Shown piece by piece: positions 9,127 through 19,375 of a stretch of DNA of 64,000 nt. The position numbers were made by a program, and so were the translations under genes. Position 1 is the stretch's first letter, and every line of letters begins with the position of its first letter. Where the stretch lies: contig CAWJRO010000018.1 of the NCBI GenBank assembly GCA_963845285.1, positions 62,001 to 126,000 on the forward strand. The letters run 5' to 3'. This stretch comes from Methanobacterium_C sp963845285 (lineage in GTDB: Archaea; Methanobacteriota; Methanobacteria; Methanobacteriales; Methanobacteriaceae). The notes under the pieces are model-generated. The model was not told where the DNA came from, ran no database searches, and saw nothing but the letters and a program-made list of their open reading frames with translations.

Positions 9127-10025
9127 TTTTTCACCTCTATTTTTTTAATTTTTATTCTTTGTTTCAAAAAGTATCAATAATAAGTAGGAAAGTATGAGAA
9201 TATTATTTTTAAAACAGCCGTTCCACAAATCCTAAAAAAGAAGTTTAACGGAATTATGTGGGAATTACAGTTTTAGATCGTTACCCTCAAAAATCCTACT
9301 TTTGGTTGACACCTTCATCAACGAATTAATTATATTTGTTTTAGATAATTTAATACTTTCTATTACAAAATACTAATAATTTTTTTAAATAATGCAATAT
9401 TGTAAGATATTTTCTTAAAAATTGTGGAATATTGTTCAGTTAGATAACTGATATTGTTTTCACATATCTTAGGTTATGGGTTTTTAGAATTTTAGATTGA
9501 AAATAAGGGTGAATAAGTTAAGAATTTGGGCTCATTTAAAGTGATATTCATGTTTTTGACATACCCTACGGCTTTTTTCTCGTGAGCTTAACACATAAAG
9601 TTTAACACATAAAAAATAAGATTTTTGTATTATGTTAAAATTGGATATTACACATATTGAAGTCAATTTTTTTGATTTAAAAGAAGGATTTATAGTTAAG
9701 TACCAAGTTTTACACCATCTATCTAAATAAACCTGAAAAGAGCAGTTTAATCAGACTAAAGAACAGTTTAATTGGACTTATTATCTCAACAAGTTTAATA
9801 AGTTACCTCCTTAACACTATAATTTCATCAAAATTTTGATCAACATTTTTATTAATTAAGTTTTAGGGTTCCTTTTCTTTTTATTAATAAGAAAAGAACG
9901 ATTTATAACATCATTTCTTTACAACAGTTTTCAGAATTTTGGATTAGTAATTGCGTGAATAACTAACGAATTTAAATTCATTTTAAAAGAGTATTCCGAG
10001 TTCTAATGAATTATAATGCTCTATT
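9127..10025 (-). promoter_or_regulatory. Upstream region of the second surface gene and empty spacer
   Basis: The part 9127-9510 is similar to the upstream region of the paralogous surface gene (see 6675-7425). From about 9530 to 10025 the sequence is AT-rich with no gene or RNA that I can support. Confidence 0.5.
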
Positions 10026-10215
10026 TTCATAGGAGGATTTCTAAAAACCTTTAAAATTTAATAATATTAAAAGTTTTAACTTAGTTATCACAAATAATAC
10101 ATCATTTAAGACAGTTATTGGCCATTACTAAATCAATTAAGTCATTAATAAGTATCATAAAACTATTTCCAAATATAATATCAACAGTAAATGAATGTTA
10201 ATAGAAATTTTCATA
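10026..10215 (-). repeat. Copy B of the divergent dispersed repeat
   Basis: The reverse complement of this segment aligns along its length to 3179-3366, with scattered substitutions and nearly equal length. The small hydrophobic frame (MKISIN start, LEIVL end) is kept at 10214-10155, with several synonymous or conservative changes. The two copies face each other across about 6.8 kb. Confidence 0.7.
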
Positions 10216-10251
10216 GGTAAATTGGACCGCAATATTTTTATATCATAATAC

Positions 10252-10265
10252 ATAACAATTGTTAT
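10252..10265. promoter_or_regulatory. Putative sulfur-regulon operator, site 1
   Basis: Perfect 14-bp palindrome ATAACAATTGTTAT directly after a TATA-like TTTTTATAT, 118 bases before the trans-sulfuration gene. The same palindrome recurs at six other places near sulfur-related genes in this window. Confidence 0.7.
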
Positions 10266-10383
10266 ATAACTAAAATAAGGGTAATTTTTAGATTAAAATT
10301 GGTAAAAATTTATTAAAATAATTATAAGACCCTAACCAACAAAAAAAATTCAATATAATTTTAAGTATTTCAGGAGGAGTAAT

Positions 10384-11537
10384 ATGAAGTTTAACACCAA
10401 AACAATACATGCTGGACGGAAACCGTGTCAACTGACCGGTGCAATTTCAACACCAATATACCAAACTTCCACGTTTGTATTTGACGATGTAGGAAAACCT
10501 GGAGAGTACGATTATTCAAGGACAAACAACCCAACAAGAAAAGCACTTGAGGATGCTTTGGCAGATCTCGAGGGCGGAGTGGCAGGATTTGCATTTCCAA
10601 GTGGTATGGCTGCTGTAACTATAGTGATACACCTTTTAAGTGCAGGAGACCATGTTGTATGTGCTGATGACATCTACGGCGGTACCCACAGGCTTTTTTC
10701 AGACATTATGCCCAGTTTGGCATTGAATTCAGTTTTATCCGTTTAAATGATGAAGAAAAGCTTAGAAATGCCATAAAACCCAACACGAAGATGATCTGGG
10801 TAGAGACCCCATCAAATCCTCTTTTAAACATCACAGACCTTGACATGATTTCGAAAGTGGCCAAGGAACATGACATACTCACAGTTGCTGATAACACCTT
10901 TGCAACTCCATACTTCCTTCGACCAATTGAGCACGGCATTGACATAGTAGTTCACTCAACAACCAAGTACCTCAACGGCCACTGCGATGTCATAGGTGGT
11001 GGAGTTATAACTTCCACAAATAAACTTGCAGAAGATGTGCACTTCCTATTGAATGGCATGGGAACAAATGCTGCACCATTCGACTCATGGCTGGTTCTTC
11101 GAGGTATTAAAACCCTTCCTCTTAGAATGGACAAGCATCAGGCTAACGCAATTGCAGTTGCAGAATATCTTAAAGGGCATCCTAAGGTGAAAGAAGTCTT
11201 TTATCCAGGTTTACCTGAACATCCAGGCCATGAATTGGCTGCAAAACAGATGGATGGTTTTGGAGGTATAGTTTCGTTTAAACTCAAATCCGAATCAGAT
11301 GTTACATCATTCTTACATGGACTTAATTTATTCCACCTTGCAGAGTCCCTTGGAGGTGCCGATTCTCTTGTGGAACATGCGGCCACTATGAGCCATGCGT
11401 CAATGGCAGAGGATGCAAGGAAAAAAGCAGGAATAACAGATGATCTTATAAGGTTATCCATTGGTCTAGAAGATGCAGATGACCTTATCGAGGATCTTTC
11501 CAAAGGATTTGATAATGTAGCCCGTAATAAAGGCTGA
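10384..11537 (+). pseudogene. Cys/Met-metabolism PLP enzyme (cystathionine synthase/lyase type), frameshifted
   Basis: Together the two parts encode about 384 residues of a PF01053 trans-sulfuration enzyme: KTIHAGRKPCQLTGAISTPIYQTSTF at the N-terminus, then WVETPSNPLLNITD and the PLP-lysine motif HSTTKYLNGH. The first frame stops at 10746 and the second resumes around FGIEFSFIRLNDEEK. The break lies at or near a run of six T at 10694-10699; one more T or two fewer would restore GGTHRLF-RHYAQFGIEF. It is therefore a real frameshift in a homopolymer or a sequencing error. AGGAGGAG precedes the ATG and an intact operator-like palindrome lies upstream, so the gene was, or is, regulated with sulfur genes. 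Cystathionine gamma-synthase and gamma-lyase cannot be separated by eye. Confidence 0.8.
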
Positions 11538-11589
11538 ATTCAACTTCACTCCCCTATTTAAAGGTGGTTGATGATCAAAACCTTTATAT

Positions 11590-11617
11590 GTAACGATTGT
11601 TATATAACAATTGTTAT
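11590..11617. promoter_or_regulatory. Putative sulfur-regulon operator, tandem site 2
   Basis: Two palindromes side by side, GTAACGATTGTTAT (two mismatches) and a perfect ATAACAATTGTTAT, start right behind the TATA-like CTTTATATG and lie about 85 bases before the ThiS-like gene. Confidence 0.7.
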
Positions 11618-11700
11618 TTAAAGTTTGGTGAATCTATCCATTACAACTAAGATTTTTAACAGCCTTTAAAACTTATTTAACTTAATGGGGATGTTTTGGA

Positions 11701-11895
11701 TTGAAAATAAGATTTCCGGAAGATTGTGTTAAATATATTGAAACAGACACAATATCTGTAGAAAATATATTAAAAAAACTTGTAATAAACCCTGTTGAAG
11801 TGGTTGTAACAAGGAATGACTCGGTACTCCTTGAAGACGAAATATTAACAAACAGTGACAGTATAAAAATTATCAAGGTTATCCACGGCGGTTAA
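11701..11895 (+). CDS. ThiS/MoaD-like sulfur-carrier (ubiquitin-fold) protein
   Basis: A 64-residue beta-grasp protein ending in VIHGG, the exposed di-glycine end that E1-like enzymes adenylate and convert to a thiocarboxylate. It starts at TTG with GGGGATG upstream; no in-phase ATG fits. ThiI and Thi4 lie downstream, and tandem copies of the putative sulfur operator lie upstream. The E1-like gene at 44264, whose cluster has the same operator, is the obvious candidate partner, though that pairing is an inference. It could serve tRNA thiolation, thiazole or another sulfur transfer. Confidence 0.8.
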   Translation: MKIRFPEDCVKYIETDTISVENILKKLVINPVEVVVTRNDSVLLEDEILTNSDSIKIIKVIHGG

Positions 11896-12152
11896 AATTT
11901 ATATAATATGTTGAAAACTCAAAAACAACAATTGAGATTTAACACAATTTAGGTTTAAACAATTTTGATCAAAATAACAAATTTGATGTCAATTATTGAT
12001 CAAAAACAATGAATTGAATTTAATTATTGATCATAAATTTTGACCATAAGAACTCGATAAATTTCTACTGTACTGTGATTTCAAGGCACGTGAACTAAAA
12101 TCCATGGGTCTGGAATGATCTTGAATTTAATGAATAAAAGGGGAACTAAAAA

Positions 12153-13319
12153 ATGGATAAAAACAAACCCATAATTGTTAGATACGGTGAAATAGGCGTA
12201 AAAAGTCCTAAAGTAAGGAAAAGATTTGAAAGAAAACTTATATCCAATATAAAAACTTTAATTGATGGTAAGATAGTTTTAGAACAGGGTAGAATATTTC
12301 TTTTCCCTGAAAATTATGAAGAAGCTTTGGAATCTCTTAAAAAAATATGTGGAGTTGTTTCATTCAGTCCCACAGTTTCAACAGAGACAAATTATGATTC
12401 TATAAAGGCCACGGTTCAGGATTACATAAAAGATCTAATTGAAAAAGGTCAGTTTACAACTGAAACATCATTTGCAGTCAAATGCAGAAGAGTGGGAACT
12501 CATGACTTTTCAAGCAGAGAAATGGCAGGATTTTGCGGTGCTGCAGTAGTTGATTTAACTGGTGCACCTGTTGACTTATCAAACCCGGAATTTAGATTGT
12601 TCATTGAGGTCAGGGATAATAAAACCTACCTGTACCATGAAAAAATTCAGGGAGTGGGCGGCCTTCCAATAGGTACCCAGGGCAGGTTGATTTCACTGGT
12701 ATCTGGAGGTATAGACTCTCCTGTTGCATCTTACCTGATGATGAAAAGGGGATGTGATCTCACAATTCTCAACTTCAACAACTGCCCATACACTTCAGGA
12801 TCGAGTGAAAAGGTTGTAAAAATTTACGAAAAGCTCAAAGAGTATTCTGCAGGCTCAGATTTAAGACTTTACCAGGTAAACTATGGTGATTTCCTTAAAA
12901 AATGTAAAGATGAGGCACCTGAAAGGATGACATGTGTTCTGTGTAAAAGTGGGATGTACCAGATTGCAGAGAAGCTTGCAAAACGTGAAAACGCCTTTGC
13001 AATTGTTGATGGGAGCAGTGTAGGACAGGTTGCATCACAAACACTTCCAAACATACTGGCAACAAGATATTCAGCTTCAATACCTGTTTTAAGTCCTTTA
13101 ATTGGTCTTGACAAACTGGAAATTGCTGAGATAGGTAAAAAAATTGGAACCTATGATATCTCTATACTTCCAGACAGTGGATGTAAAGCAGCTCCAAAAC
13201 ATCCTGAAACCAATGCTGTACTTGAAAATGTTCTTGAGGTTAAAAAAGCCATTAACATGGACGAAGAAACCGAAAAAGTATTTTCATCCCTTCATGAAAT
13301 CGATTTGGATAGTGAATAA
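12153..13319 (+). CDS. thiI: ThiI, tRNA 4-thiouridine sulfurtransferase (archaeal, no rhodanese)
   Basis: A 388-residue protein with an N-terminal ferredoxin-like and THUMP region (1-165) and a PP-loop ATPase domain with SGGIDSP at 184-190. There is no C-terminal rhodanese domain, so sulfur must come from another donor; a CVLC pair near residues 257-260 is a candidate for cluster or persulfide binding, as discussed for archaeal tRNA-thiolation enzymes. It modifies U8 of tRNA. It follows the ThiS-like gene by about 260 bases. That spacer has repeated AATTATTGATCA (11991-12002, 12022-12033) and a TTTTGATCAAAA palindrome, a possible further control site. Confidence 0.92.
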   Translation: MDKNKPIIVRYGEIGVKSPKVRKRFERKLISNIKTLIDGKIVLEQGRIFLFPENYEEALESLKKICGVVSFSPTVSTETNYDSIKATVQDYIKDLIEKGQFTTETSFAVKCRRVGTHDFSSREMAGFCGAAVVDLTGAPVDLSNPEFRLFIEVRDNKTYLYHEKIQGVGGLPIGTQGRLISLVSGGIDSPVASYLMMKRGCDLTILNFNNCPYTSGSSEKVVKIYEKLKEYSAGSDLRLYQVNYGDFLKKCKDEAPERMTCVLCKSGMYQIAEKLAKRENAFAIVDGSSVGQVASQTLPNILATRYSASIPVLSPLIGLDKLEIAEIGKKIGTYDISILPDSGCKAAPKHPETNAVLENVLEVKKAINMDEETEKVFSSLHEIDLDSE

Positions 13320-13484
13320 CACTATTTAAATTTTTTAATCCTGAAGATAATCCCAATAAACGGGATATATTCCATGTAATTAAGATATGTCCAGATACAG
13401 GCTTAATATATCTAAAAATTTCCAGAGCATCTAATTCAGAGTATTCTAAAGCTTATTTATTACCTAAAAAATAGGAGGAAAAAA

Positions 13485-14312
<828 letters not shown>

Positions 14313-14400
14313 GAATATCAAATAATAAAGATCAAATAATATAATCTCTGGAAATTCTAGATAGATCAGATACAAAAAAAAGCATCAACAGTGATTTTCA

Positions 14401-14859
14401 ATGAATTCAACATCTAAAAAATCATTTGCCAAGATAATAGCGGTTTCCAAAAGTCAAATGAAGGGCGTAAAAAAGAAAAATATTGAAAAAGGTCTTTTAA
14501 TGGAAAACTACGGACTTTCAGGTGATGCACACGGCAGCAGTGAAACACACAGACAGATAAGTCTCTTGGCAATAGAGAGCATCAAAAAGATGCAGGATCT
14601 TGGTCTGGATGTTGGCCCTGGAGATTTCGCAGAAAACATAACAACTAGTGGAATGAACCTCAAGAACCTGCCCCTTGGAACCCAGTTATCTGCGGGGGAT
14701 AATGGAATCCTTGAAGTTACCCAGATTGGTAAGGAATGTCACAGTCCATGTGAAATCGGTAGACAAGTGGGAGACTGTATAATGCCCAAGGAAGGCATCT
14801 TCTGTAGGGTAATAACAGGCGGCAAAGTAAAAGTTGGGGATGAGATAAGAATTGTTTGA
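14401..14859 (+). CDS. MOSC-domain protein
   Basis: A 152-residue single MOSC domain with the conserved cysteine region GKECHSPCEIGRQVGDCIMP and a C-terminal GIFCRVITGGKVKVGDEI. MOSC proteins carry sulfur on a conserved Cys, typically for molybdenum-cofactor sulfuration or related transfer. It follows Thi4 by 88 bases, so cotranscription is likely. Small archaeal MOSC proteins are often linked to molybdopterin synthesis; the substrate here is unknown. No strong ribosome site is seen before the ATG at 14401. Confidence 0.85.
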   Translation: MNSTSKKSFAKIIAVSKSQMKGVKKKNIEKGLLMENYGLSGDAHGSSETHRQISLLAIESIKKMQDLGLDVGPGDFAENITTSGMNLKNLPLGTQLSAGDNGILEVTQIGKECHSPCEIGRQVGDCIMPKEGIFCRVITGGKVKVGDEIRIV

Positions 14860-15137
14860 TCTTAATTTTATCTGATATTTAATAATTTTTTTATCTCTCT
14901 TTTTCTCTTTTATTCTTAAAATTTGGATAAAACTACTTTTTATCTAAAATAACGTCAATTTAATCTTTATAAATCCATTTAAAAGGTTAATACTAAAAAA
15001 ATATTAAAATAGTGATTAATTGCTAAAAAATTAATAAAAATTTAGAAGAATTGAAAATAACTGATAATAAAGAATTAAATCTTATAAAAATTGAAAGAAT
15101 TGAAAATTAAACTAAAAAAAACAAAGGAGAAGATAAT

Positions 15138-16019
15138 ATGTTGCATGGTACTGAGGTTTTGAAGAAGGGTTTTGCTAGTATGACTAAGGGTGGGGTTATT
15201 ATGGATGTTGTGAATGCTGATCAGGCGGCTGTTGCTGAGGAGGCGGGTGCTGTTTCTGTTATGGCTTTGGAGCGTGTGCCTGCGGATATTCGGGCTGCTG
15301 GTGGTGTGGCTCGTATGGCGGATCCTTCTAAGGTTTTGGAGATTATGGATGCTGTGAGTATTCCTGTTATGGCTAAGGTTCGTATTGGTCATTTTGTTGA
15401 GGCTCAGGTTATTCAGTCTCTTGGTGTTGATATGATTGATGAGAGTGAGGTGCTTACACCTGCCGATGAAAAATATCATATTGACAAGAAGCAATTCACC
15501 ATACCTTTTGTGTGTGGTGCACGTAACTTGGGTGAAGCTTTGAGGAGAATTAATGAAGGTGCTGCTATGATCCGTACTAAAGGTGAAGCTGGAACAGGAA
15601 ATGTTGTAGAAGCTGTAAGACACATGCGTGTAATCCAAAGCACCATCCGCGAACTCAAAGACAAAACTGAGGAAGAACTATGGGCCGTGGCTCGTGAAGA
15701 AGAAGCAACACTAGAACTTGTCAAAGAAACAGCCAAACTTGGAAGGCTACCTGTTGTGAACTTTGCAGCCGGCGGTGTGGCCACACCAGCAGACGCAGCA
15801 CTCATGATGCAACTTGGAGCAGATGGTGTGTTTGTGGGTAGTGGAATATTCAAATCAGAAAACCCTGAACTCGTTGCAAAAGCAATAGTACAAGCCACAA
15901 CCCATTACACAGACGCCGAGCTCCTGGCTAAGGTTTCCACCAACCTTGGAGAGGCTATGCCTGGTTTGGAGATAAGTGAGATACCAGAAAACGAAAGACT
16001 ACAAGAAAGAGGATGGTAA
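15138..16019 (+). CDS. pdxS: PdxS, pyridoxal 5'-phosphate synthase subunit
   Basis: A 293-residue TIM-barrel PdxS: VIMDVVNADQA, the catalytic Lys in MAKVRIGHFVEAQ, DESEVLTPAD, and the phosphate-binding GGVATPADAALMMQLGADGVFVGSGIF. With PdxT glutaminase (not in the window) it makes PLP from ribose 5-phosphate, glyceraldehyde 3-phosphate and ammonia. AAAGGAGAAG lies before the ATG. The first 106 codons (15138-15455) all end in T or G; from the ACA at 15456 usage is mixed and rich in A and C. This abrupt change marks a mosaic gene or unusual constraint. Confidence 0.95.
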   Translation: MLHGTEVLKKGFASMTKGGVIMDVVNADQAAVAEEAGAVSVMALERVPADIRAAGGVARMADPSKVLEIMDAVSIPVMAKVRIGHFVEAQVIQSLGVDMIDESEVLTPADEKYHIDKKQFTIPFVCGARNLGEALRRINEGAAMIRTKGEAGTGNVVEAVRHMRVIQSTIRELKDKTEEELWAVAREEEATLELVKETAKLGRLPVVNFAAGGVATPADAALMMQLGADGVFVGSGIFKSENPELVAKAIVQATTHYTDAELLAKVSTNLGEAMPGLEISEIPENERLQERGW

Positions 16020-16415
16020 CAAATCAAATCCTCTTAAACTTTATTTTTTAAGCTTTAAAACTTCGTTTTTAATGATAAAATTTTTGAACTCTTATTTTGA
16101 ATAATAAGACTTGTTAAAAAAAATAATTTGTAGAAATAATTTAATAAGAACATCAATTCTTTAATTCATGTTAATTTAATTTTATAAAATAGAGTGTAAT
16201 TAATAGAATATAATTTTATTTTATTTAATTTTATTTTATTTAATTTTATTTTATTTTATTTAATTATTAATGAATTTTTTTCTAAAATAAAAATGTTTCC
16301 TGAGTTTCATGACTCAAGAACACTTTAACTACTTTTTTGGATAAAACGGTATGATCTGTTATTCCGACCATTTAACAGTTATATCATTTTTTAAAGATGT
16401 TATTGAATTATGTTT
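16020..16415. other. Spacer with T/A-rich tandem tracts
   Basis: Convergent spacer between pdxS and the Hsp20 gene. It holds repeated TTTTATTTTATTTAA tracts at about 16212-16262 and no recognisable gene; the tracts may act as transcription ends for either side. Confidence 0.4.
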
Positions 16416-17033
16416 TTAGTTAACATCCACTTTGAATTTTGTTTTCTCAAGTTTTGGGAGTGTGACGGTTAAAATGGAGTCTTCTAATTTTGCTGTTACA
16501 TCTTTAACTTTTACCTTATCTGGAAGCTTGATGAACCTTTTTGTTTTACCAAAATTTCTTTCTCTTTTGATGTAATTAATATCTTCCTCGTTATACTCCT
16601 CTTCAAATTGGGCAGTGATCTCCACGCTGTCCTCAGTTAAACTCACATCTATGTCCTCTTTTTTAACACCAGGAAGGTCTGTCTTTACTATTATTTCATC
16701 ATCATTTTCTATAACATCAACTAAAGGCTTTTTCATAGTTATAGTGTAATCTGCCAAAGCTTTGCTGAGATCTTCTTGTTTACTACCCAGACTGCTTAAA
16801 AAATCATTTATCTTTTTTTTGCTCTGTTTTCTGCCACTGTTAAGTGTTTCTTCTGTTTGGTCCTTTGTTTCTTCTGCACTATCTTTTAGTTCTTCGACTT
16901 TTGCTGTTGTTTGTTCTTTTGTTTTTGCTGCACTATCTTTTAGTTCTTCGACTTTTGCTGTTGTTTGTTCTTTTGTTTTTGCTGCACTATCTTTAATCTG
17001 TTTTTTTGTTTCTTTAATCTCTTTTTCAACCAT
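16416..17033 (-). CDS. Hsp20 small heat-shock protein with helical N-terminal extension
   Basis: A 205-residue protein. Residues 105-205 form an alpha-crystallin domain (VDVIENDDEIIVKTDLPGV, ending VTLPKLEK), a holdase for unfolded proteins. The first 65 residues are a charged helix with tandem KDSAAKTKEQTTAKVEEL units, also repeated at DNA level, resembling LEA-like stress sequences. A PRC-barrel gene sits 59 bases upstream on the same strand. Both likely belong to a stress response. Confidence 0.88.
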   Translation of the reverse strand: MVEKEIKETKKQIKDSAAKTKEQTTAKVEELKDSAAKTKEQTTAKVEELKDSAEETKDQTEETLNSGRKQSKKKINDFLSSLGSKQEDLSKALADYTITMKKPLVDVIENDDEIIVKTDLPGVKKEDIDVSLTEDSVEITAQFEEEYNEEDINYIKRERNFGKTKRFIKLPDKVKVKDVTAKLEDSILTVTLPKLEKTKFKVDVN

Positions 17034-17092
17034 TAAATCACCTTTTTTTTGTTTAAATGAAATGAAATTATTAAACTATAATAATAACTAAA

Positions 17093-17332
17093 TTATTTGC
17101 TTGATAAAAGTTTACTTTTGATCAATACTTTATCTCCAATGGCAGCTATCATTTCATAATTTATAACTTTTTTATCACGTAGCCCTATTTTGGCAGATAT
17201 ACTCGATTCTTTAAGTATAATGGAACTGATTTTGTTACTTTTAAAATTCCATTCTACGTCTGTTACTATACCCACTTGATCTCCCGATTTATTTATAACT
17301 TCTTTTCCCAACAGTTCGTTGCTTATTCTCAT
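17093..17332 (-). CDS. PRC-barrel domain protein
   Basis: A 79-residue single PRC-barrel (LLGKEVINKSGDQVGIVTDVEWN). Small archaeal PRC-barrel proteins have been tied to cell division or RNA metabolism, but no role can be assigned here. It precedes the Hsp20 gene in the same direction and may form an operon with it. AAGGTGAGAAT lies just before the ATG on the minus strand. Confidence 0.8.
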   Translation of the reverse strand: MRISNELLGKEVINKSGDQVGIVTDVEWNFKSNKISSIILKESSISAKIGLRDKKVINYEMIAAIGDKVLIKSKLLSSK

Positions 17333-17586
17333 ATTCTCACCTTTCAGTTCAAATCCCTCGTATACATATTTATAATCTATTTTAATACAGTTATCTTATA
17401 ATATTTATGTTTTTTGCACGTTAAATAATGCATTGTTATTAAACCCCATAAACAAACATTTATACTTCAAAAATCAATGTATTAAAACTTTTAATGGCAT
17501 CATAGTCTTGGATGTATAAATAGAATAATGGAAAAATTGTGGAAAATTTCTTAAAACTATAAAATTTTAGAAATGAGCTGTAGCTC

Positions 17587-17875
17587 TTGAAAAGAGTTTT
17601 TGGATACTTTCTCACAAAAGATGAAATAAACCAGTTTATAACCCATATCAAATCCATGAGATAATGTAGTAATATCAATGATGGCATTCAAGGGGGCCAA
17701 AAAGAAGTCCGGGAATTCACTTTAAAAAAATTTGTTAAAATTATATCTAAAAAATTGAAGACAAATTAGGACCATAGAACTTTATGATTATTTATTTGAC
17801 TATGAAAGAATTAGATGTTATATTAACCCCGTAGCACCAATAATAATCAACGCAGAAGTAAATAAGGTTTTTTAA
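17587..17875 (+). pseudogene. Decayed gene of unknown family
   Basis: Protein-like frames succeed one another on the plus strand but are broken by one in-frame stop (17661-17663) and a frame change near 17760. Readable pieces are FGYFLTKDEINQFITHIKSM, GGQKEVREFTLKKFVKIIS and RIRCYINPVAPIIINAEVN. I do not recognise the family. The rest of 17333-18009 contains nothing I can support. Confidence 0.4.
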
Positions 17876-18009
17876 CCCCTAAAATATTATAAGTGATAAA
17901 ATGTTAAAAAACTCATGTTTCATATAATGTTTAAATTCTTTTCTTTAAATCTCTTTTAATTTAAATAAACATCATACACAGTTTAAACAGTCATACATTT
18001 TTCAAGTCA

Positions 18010-19164
18010 TCATCTTTCAAATGTTTCTACAGTTTCTTTTAAAAATTCTTTAATTGGAAGGTGTTGTGTGCATTTTTCTCCACATTCTCCACATTCTGTG
18101 CAGTATCCCGCACTCATTTTACGACCTGAAAGATGGAAATAGTTCTCTGCAGGTTTATCAATATGTCTATACATATAAACATCATTTAAGAGGCTCAAAT
18201 TCAATGGAATGTTCACGTTTGAAGGGCAGGGCATACAGTAATTACAGCTCGTACAGTTGATATGAACCCTTTCTTTATAAGCATCCTTAACTCTATGGAT
18301 CAAATCCTTCTCAGATTCAGTCATCACATCGGGATAACCCTTATCTGCGATTTCAAGATTTTCTTGAACCTGATCCATGTTGCTCATACCACTTAAAACT
18401 ACATCAACCTCAGGTTTGTCCCAAAGGAAGCGCAATGCCCATTCAGCAGGACTTCTTTTAACTTCAGTTTCATTCCATATTGACTGTATATCCTCTGGAA
18501 CGTTGTTTGTTAAACATCCACCTCTCAGAGGTTCCATGATAATGGTTCCCAGCCCTTTATCTGCAGCATATTTTAGCCCGGCTTTTCCTGCCTGAAATTC
18601 CTCATCCATGTAGTTGTACTGGATCTGGCAAAAACTCCAATTGTAGGAATCTACAACATCTCTGAAAACTTTAAACTCATCATGAAATGAAAAACCGACA
18701 TATCTTATTCTACAGTCTTCAATTGCAGAGTCCAAAAACTCAAAAACATCGAATTTTTTGAGAATTTCCCAGAAACGTTGATTAATGCCATGTAAAAAAT
18801 AAAAATCTATATGATCTGTTTGGAGCCTTTGAAGCTGTTCGTTTAAGTAGCGGTCCATATCTTTCCTGCTTTGAACAAGCCAGATTGGTAGTTTGGTGGC
18901 AAGGTTCACCTTTTCCCTGTAACCATTCTTTAAAGCATTTCCAACGAATATTTCGCTCATCCCACCTTCTGTTGGAGAAGCAGCATGATATGGATAGGCA
19001 GTATCAATGTAGTTCACGCCATTATCTATTGCATGATGAAGCATTTCTGTTGCGAGGGGTTCATCTATTCTGTCATGACTTCCATCCAGTGTAGGGAGTC
19101 TCATACAACCGAATCCAAGTATTGATACTTTTTCGCCTGTTTTTCCAAGTTTTCTGTACAGCAA
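18010..19164 (-). CDS. Aldo/keto reductase with C-terminal ferredoxin-like domain
   Basis: A 384-residue protein. Residues 1-290 are an aldo/keto reductase barrel with the tetrad region (NYIDTAYPYH, ATKLP, YFLHG). The last 80 residues hold two cysteine clusters (CTSCNYCMPCP and CTECGECGEKC) for iron-sulfur centres. Such fused oxidoreductases are common in anaerobes; the substrate is unknown. The gene is monocistronic; the upstream spacer (19165-19375) has a TATA-like region but no clear operator. Confidence 0.9.
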   Translation of the reverse strand: MLYRKLGKTGEKVSILGFGCMRLPTLDGSHDRIDEPLATEMLHHAIDNGVNYIDTAYPYHAASPTEGGMSEIFVGNALKNGYREKVNLATKLPIWLVQSRKDMDRYLNEQLQRLQTDHIDFYFLHGINQRFWEILKKFDVFEFLDSAIEDCRIRYVGFSFHDEFKVFRDVVDSYNWSFCQIQYNYMDEEFQAGKAGLKYAADKGLGTIIMEPLRGGCLTNNVPEDIQSIWNETEVKRSPAEWALRFLWDKPEVDVVLSGMSNMDQVQENLEIADKGYPDVMTESEKDLIHRVKDAYKERVHINCTSCNYCMPCPSNVNIPLNLSLLNDVYMYRHIDKPAENYFHLSGRKMSAGYCTECGECGEKCTQHLPIKEFLKETVETFER

Positions 19165-19375
19165 CTTTATTTTCTCCTTAAAATTATATTCAACAAATTT
19201 ATATTCTAAGTCTCATCTGAAAGATATTTATAAATTTATCGGTAATCCGATATTATTTTTATGATTGATTTCTTTGAATATGTTCATGAATTGTTATTGA
19301 TTCGCAATAAAAATTCAAAAAAAAATAAAAGATTGTCTAGGTTTTAAACATTTTCAAGTGTAAAATTGTTCCTGT

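Noticed and set aside
8651..9148. Valine/alanine-rich open frames on the plus strand
   Set aside because: They are antisense readings of the 15-bp linker repeats and have no ribosome site or family pattern.
17460..17687. 75-codon frame on the minus strand
   Set aside because: It has no ribosome site and is antisense to better protein-like (though broken) frames on the plus strand.
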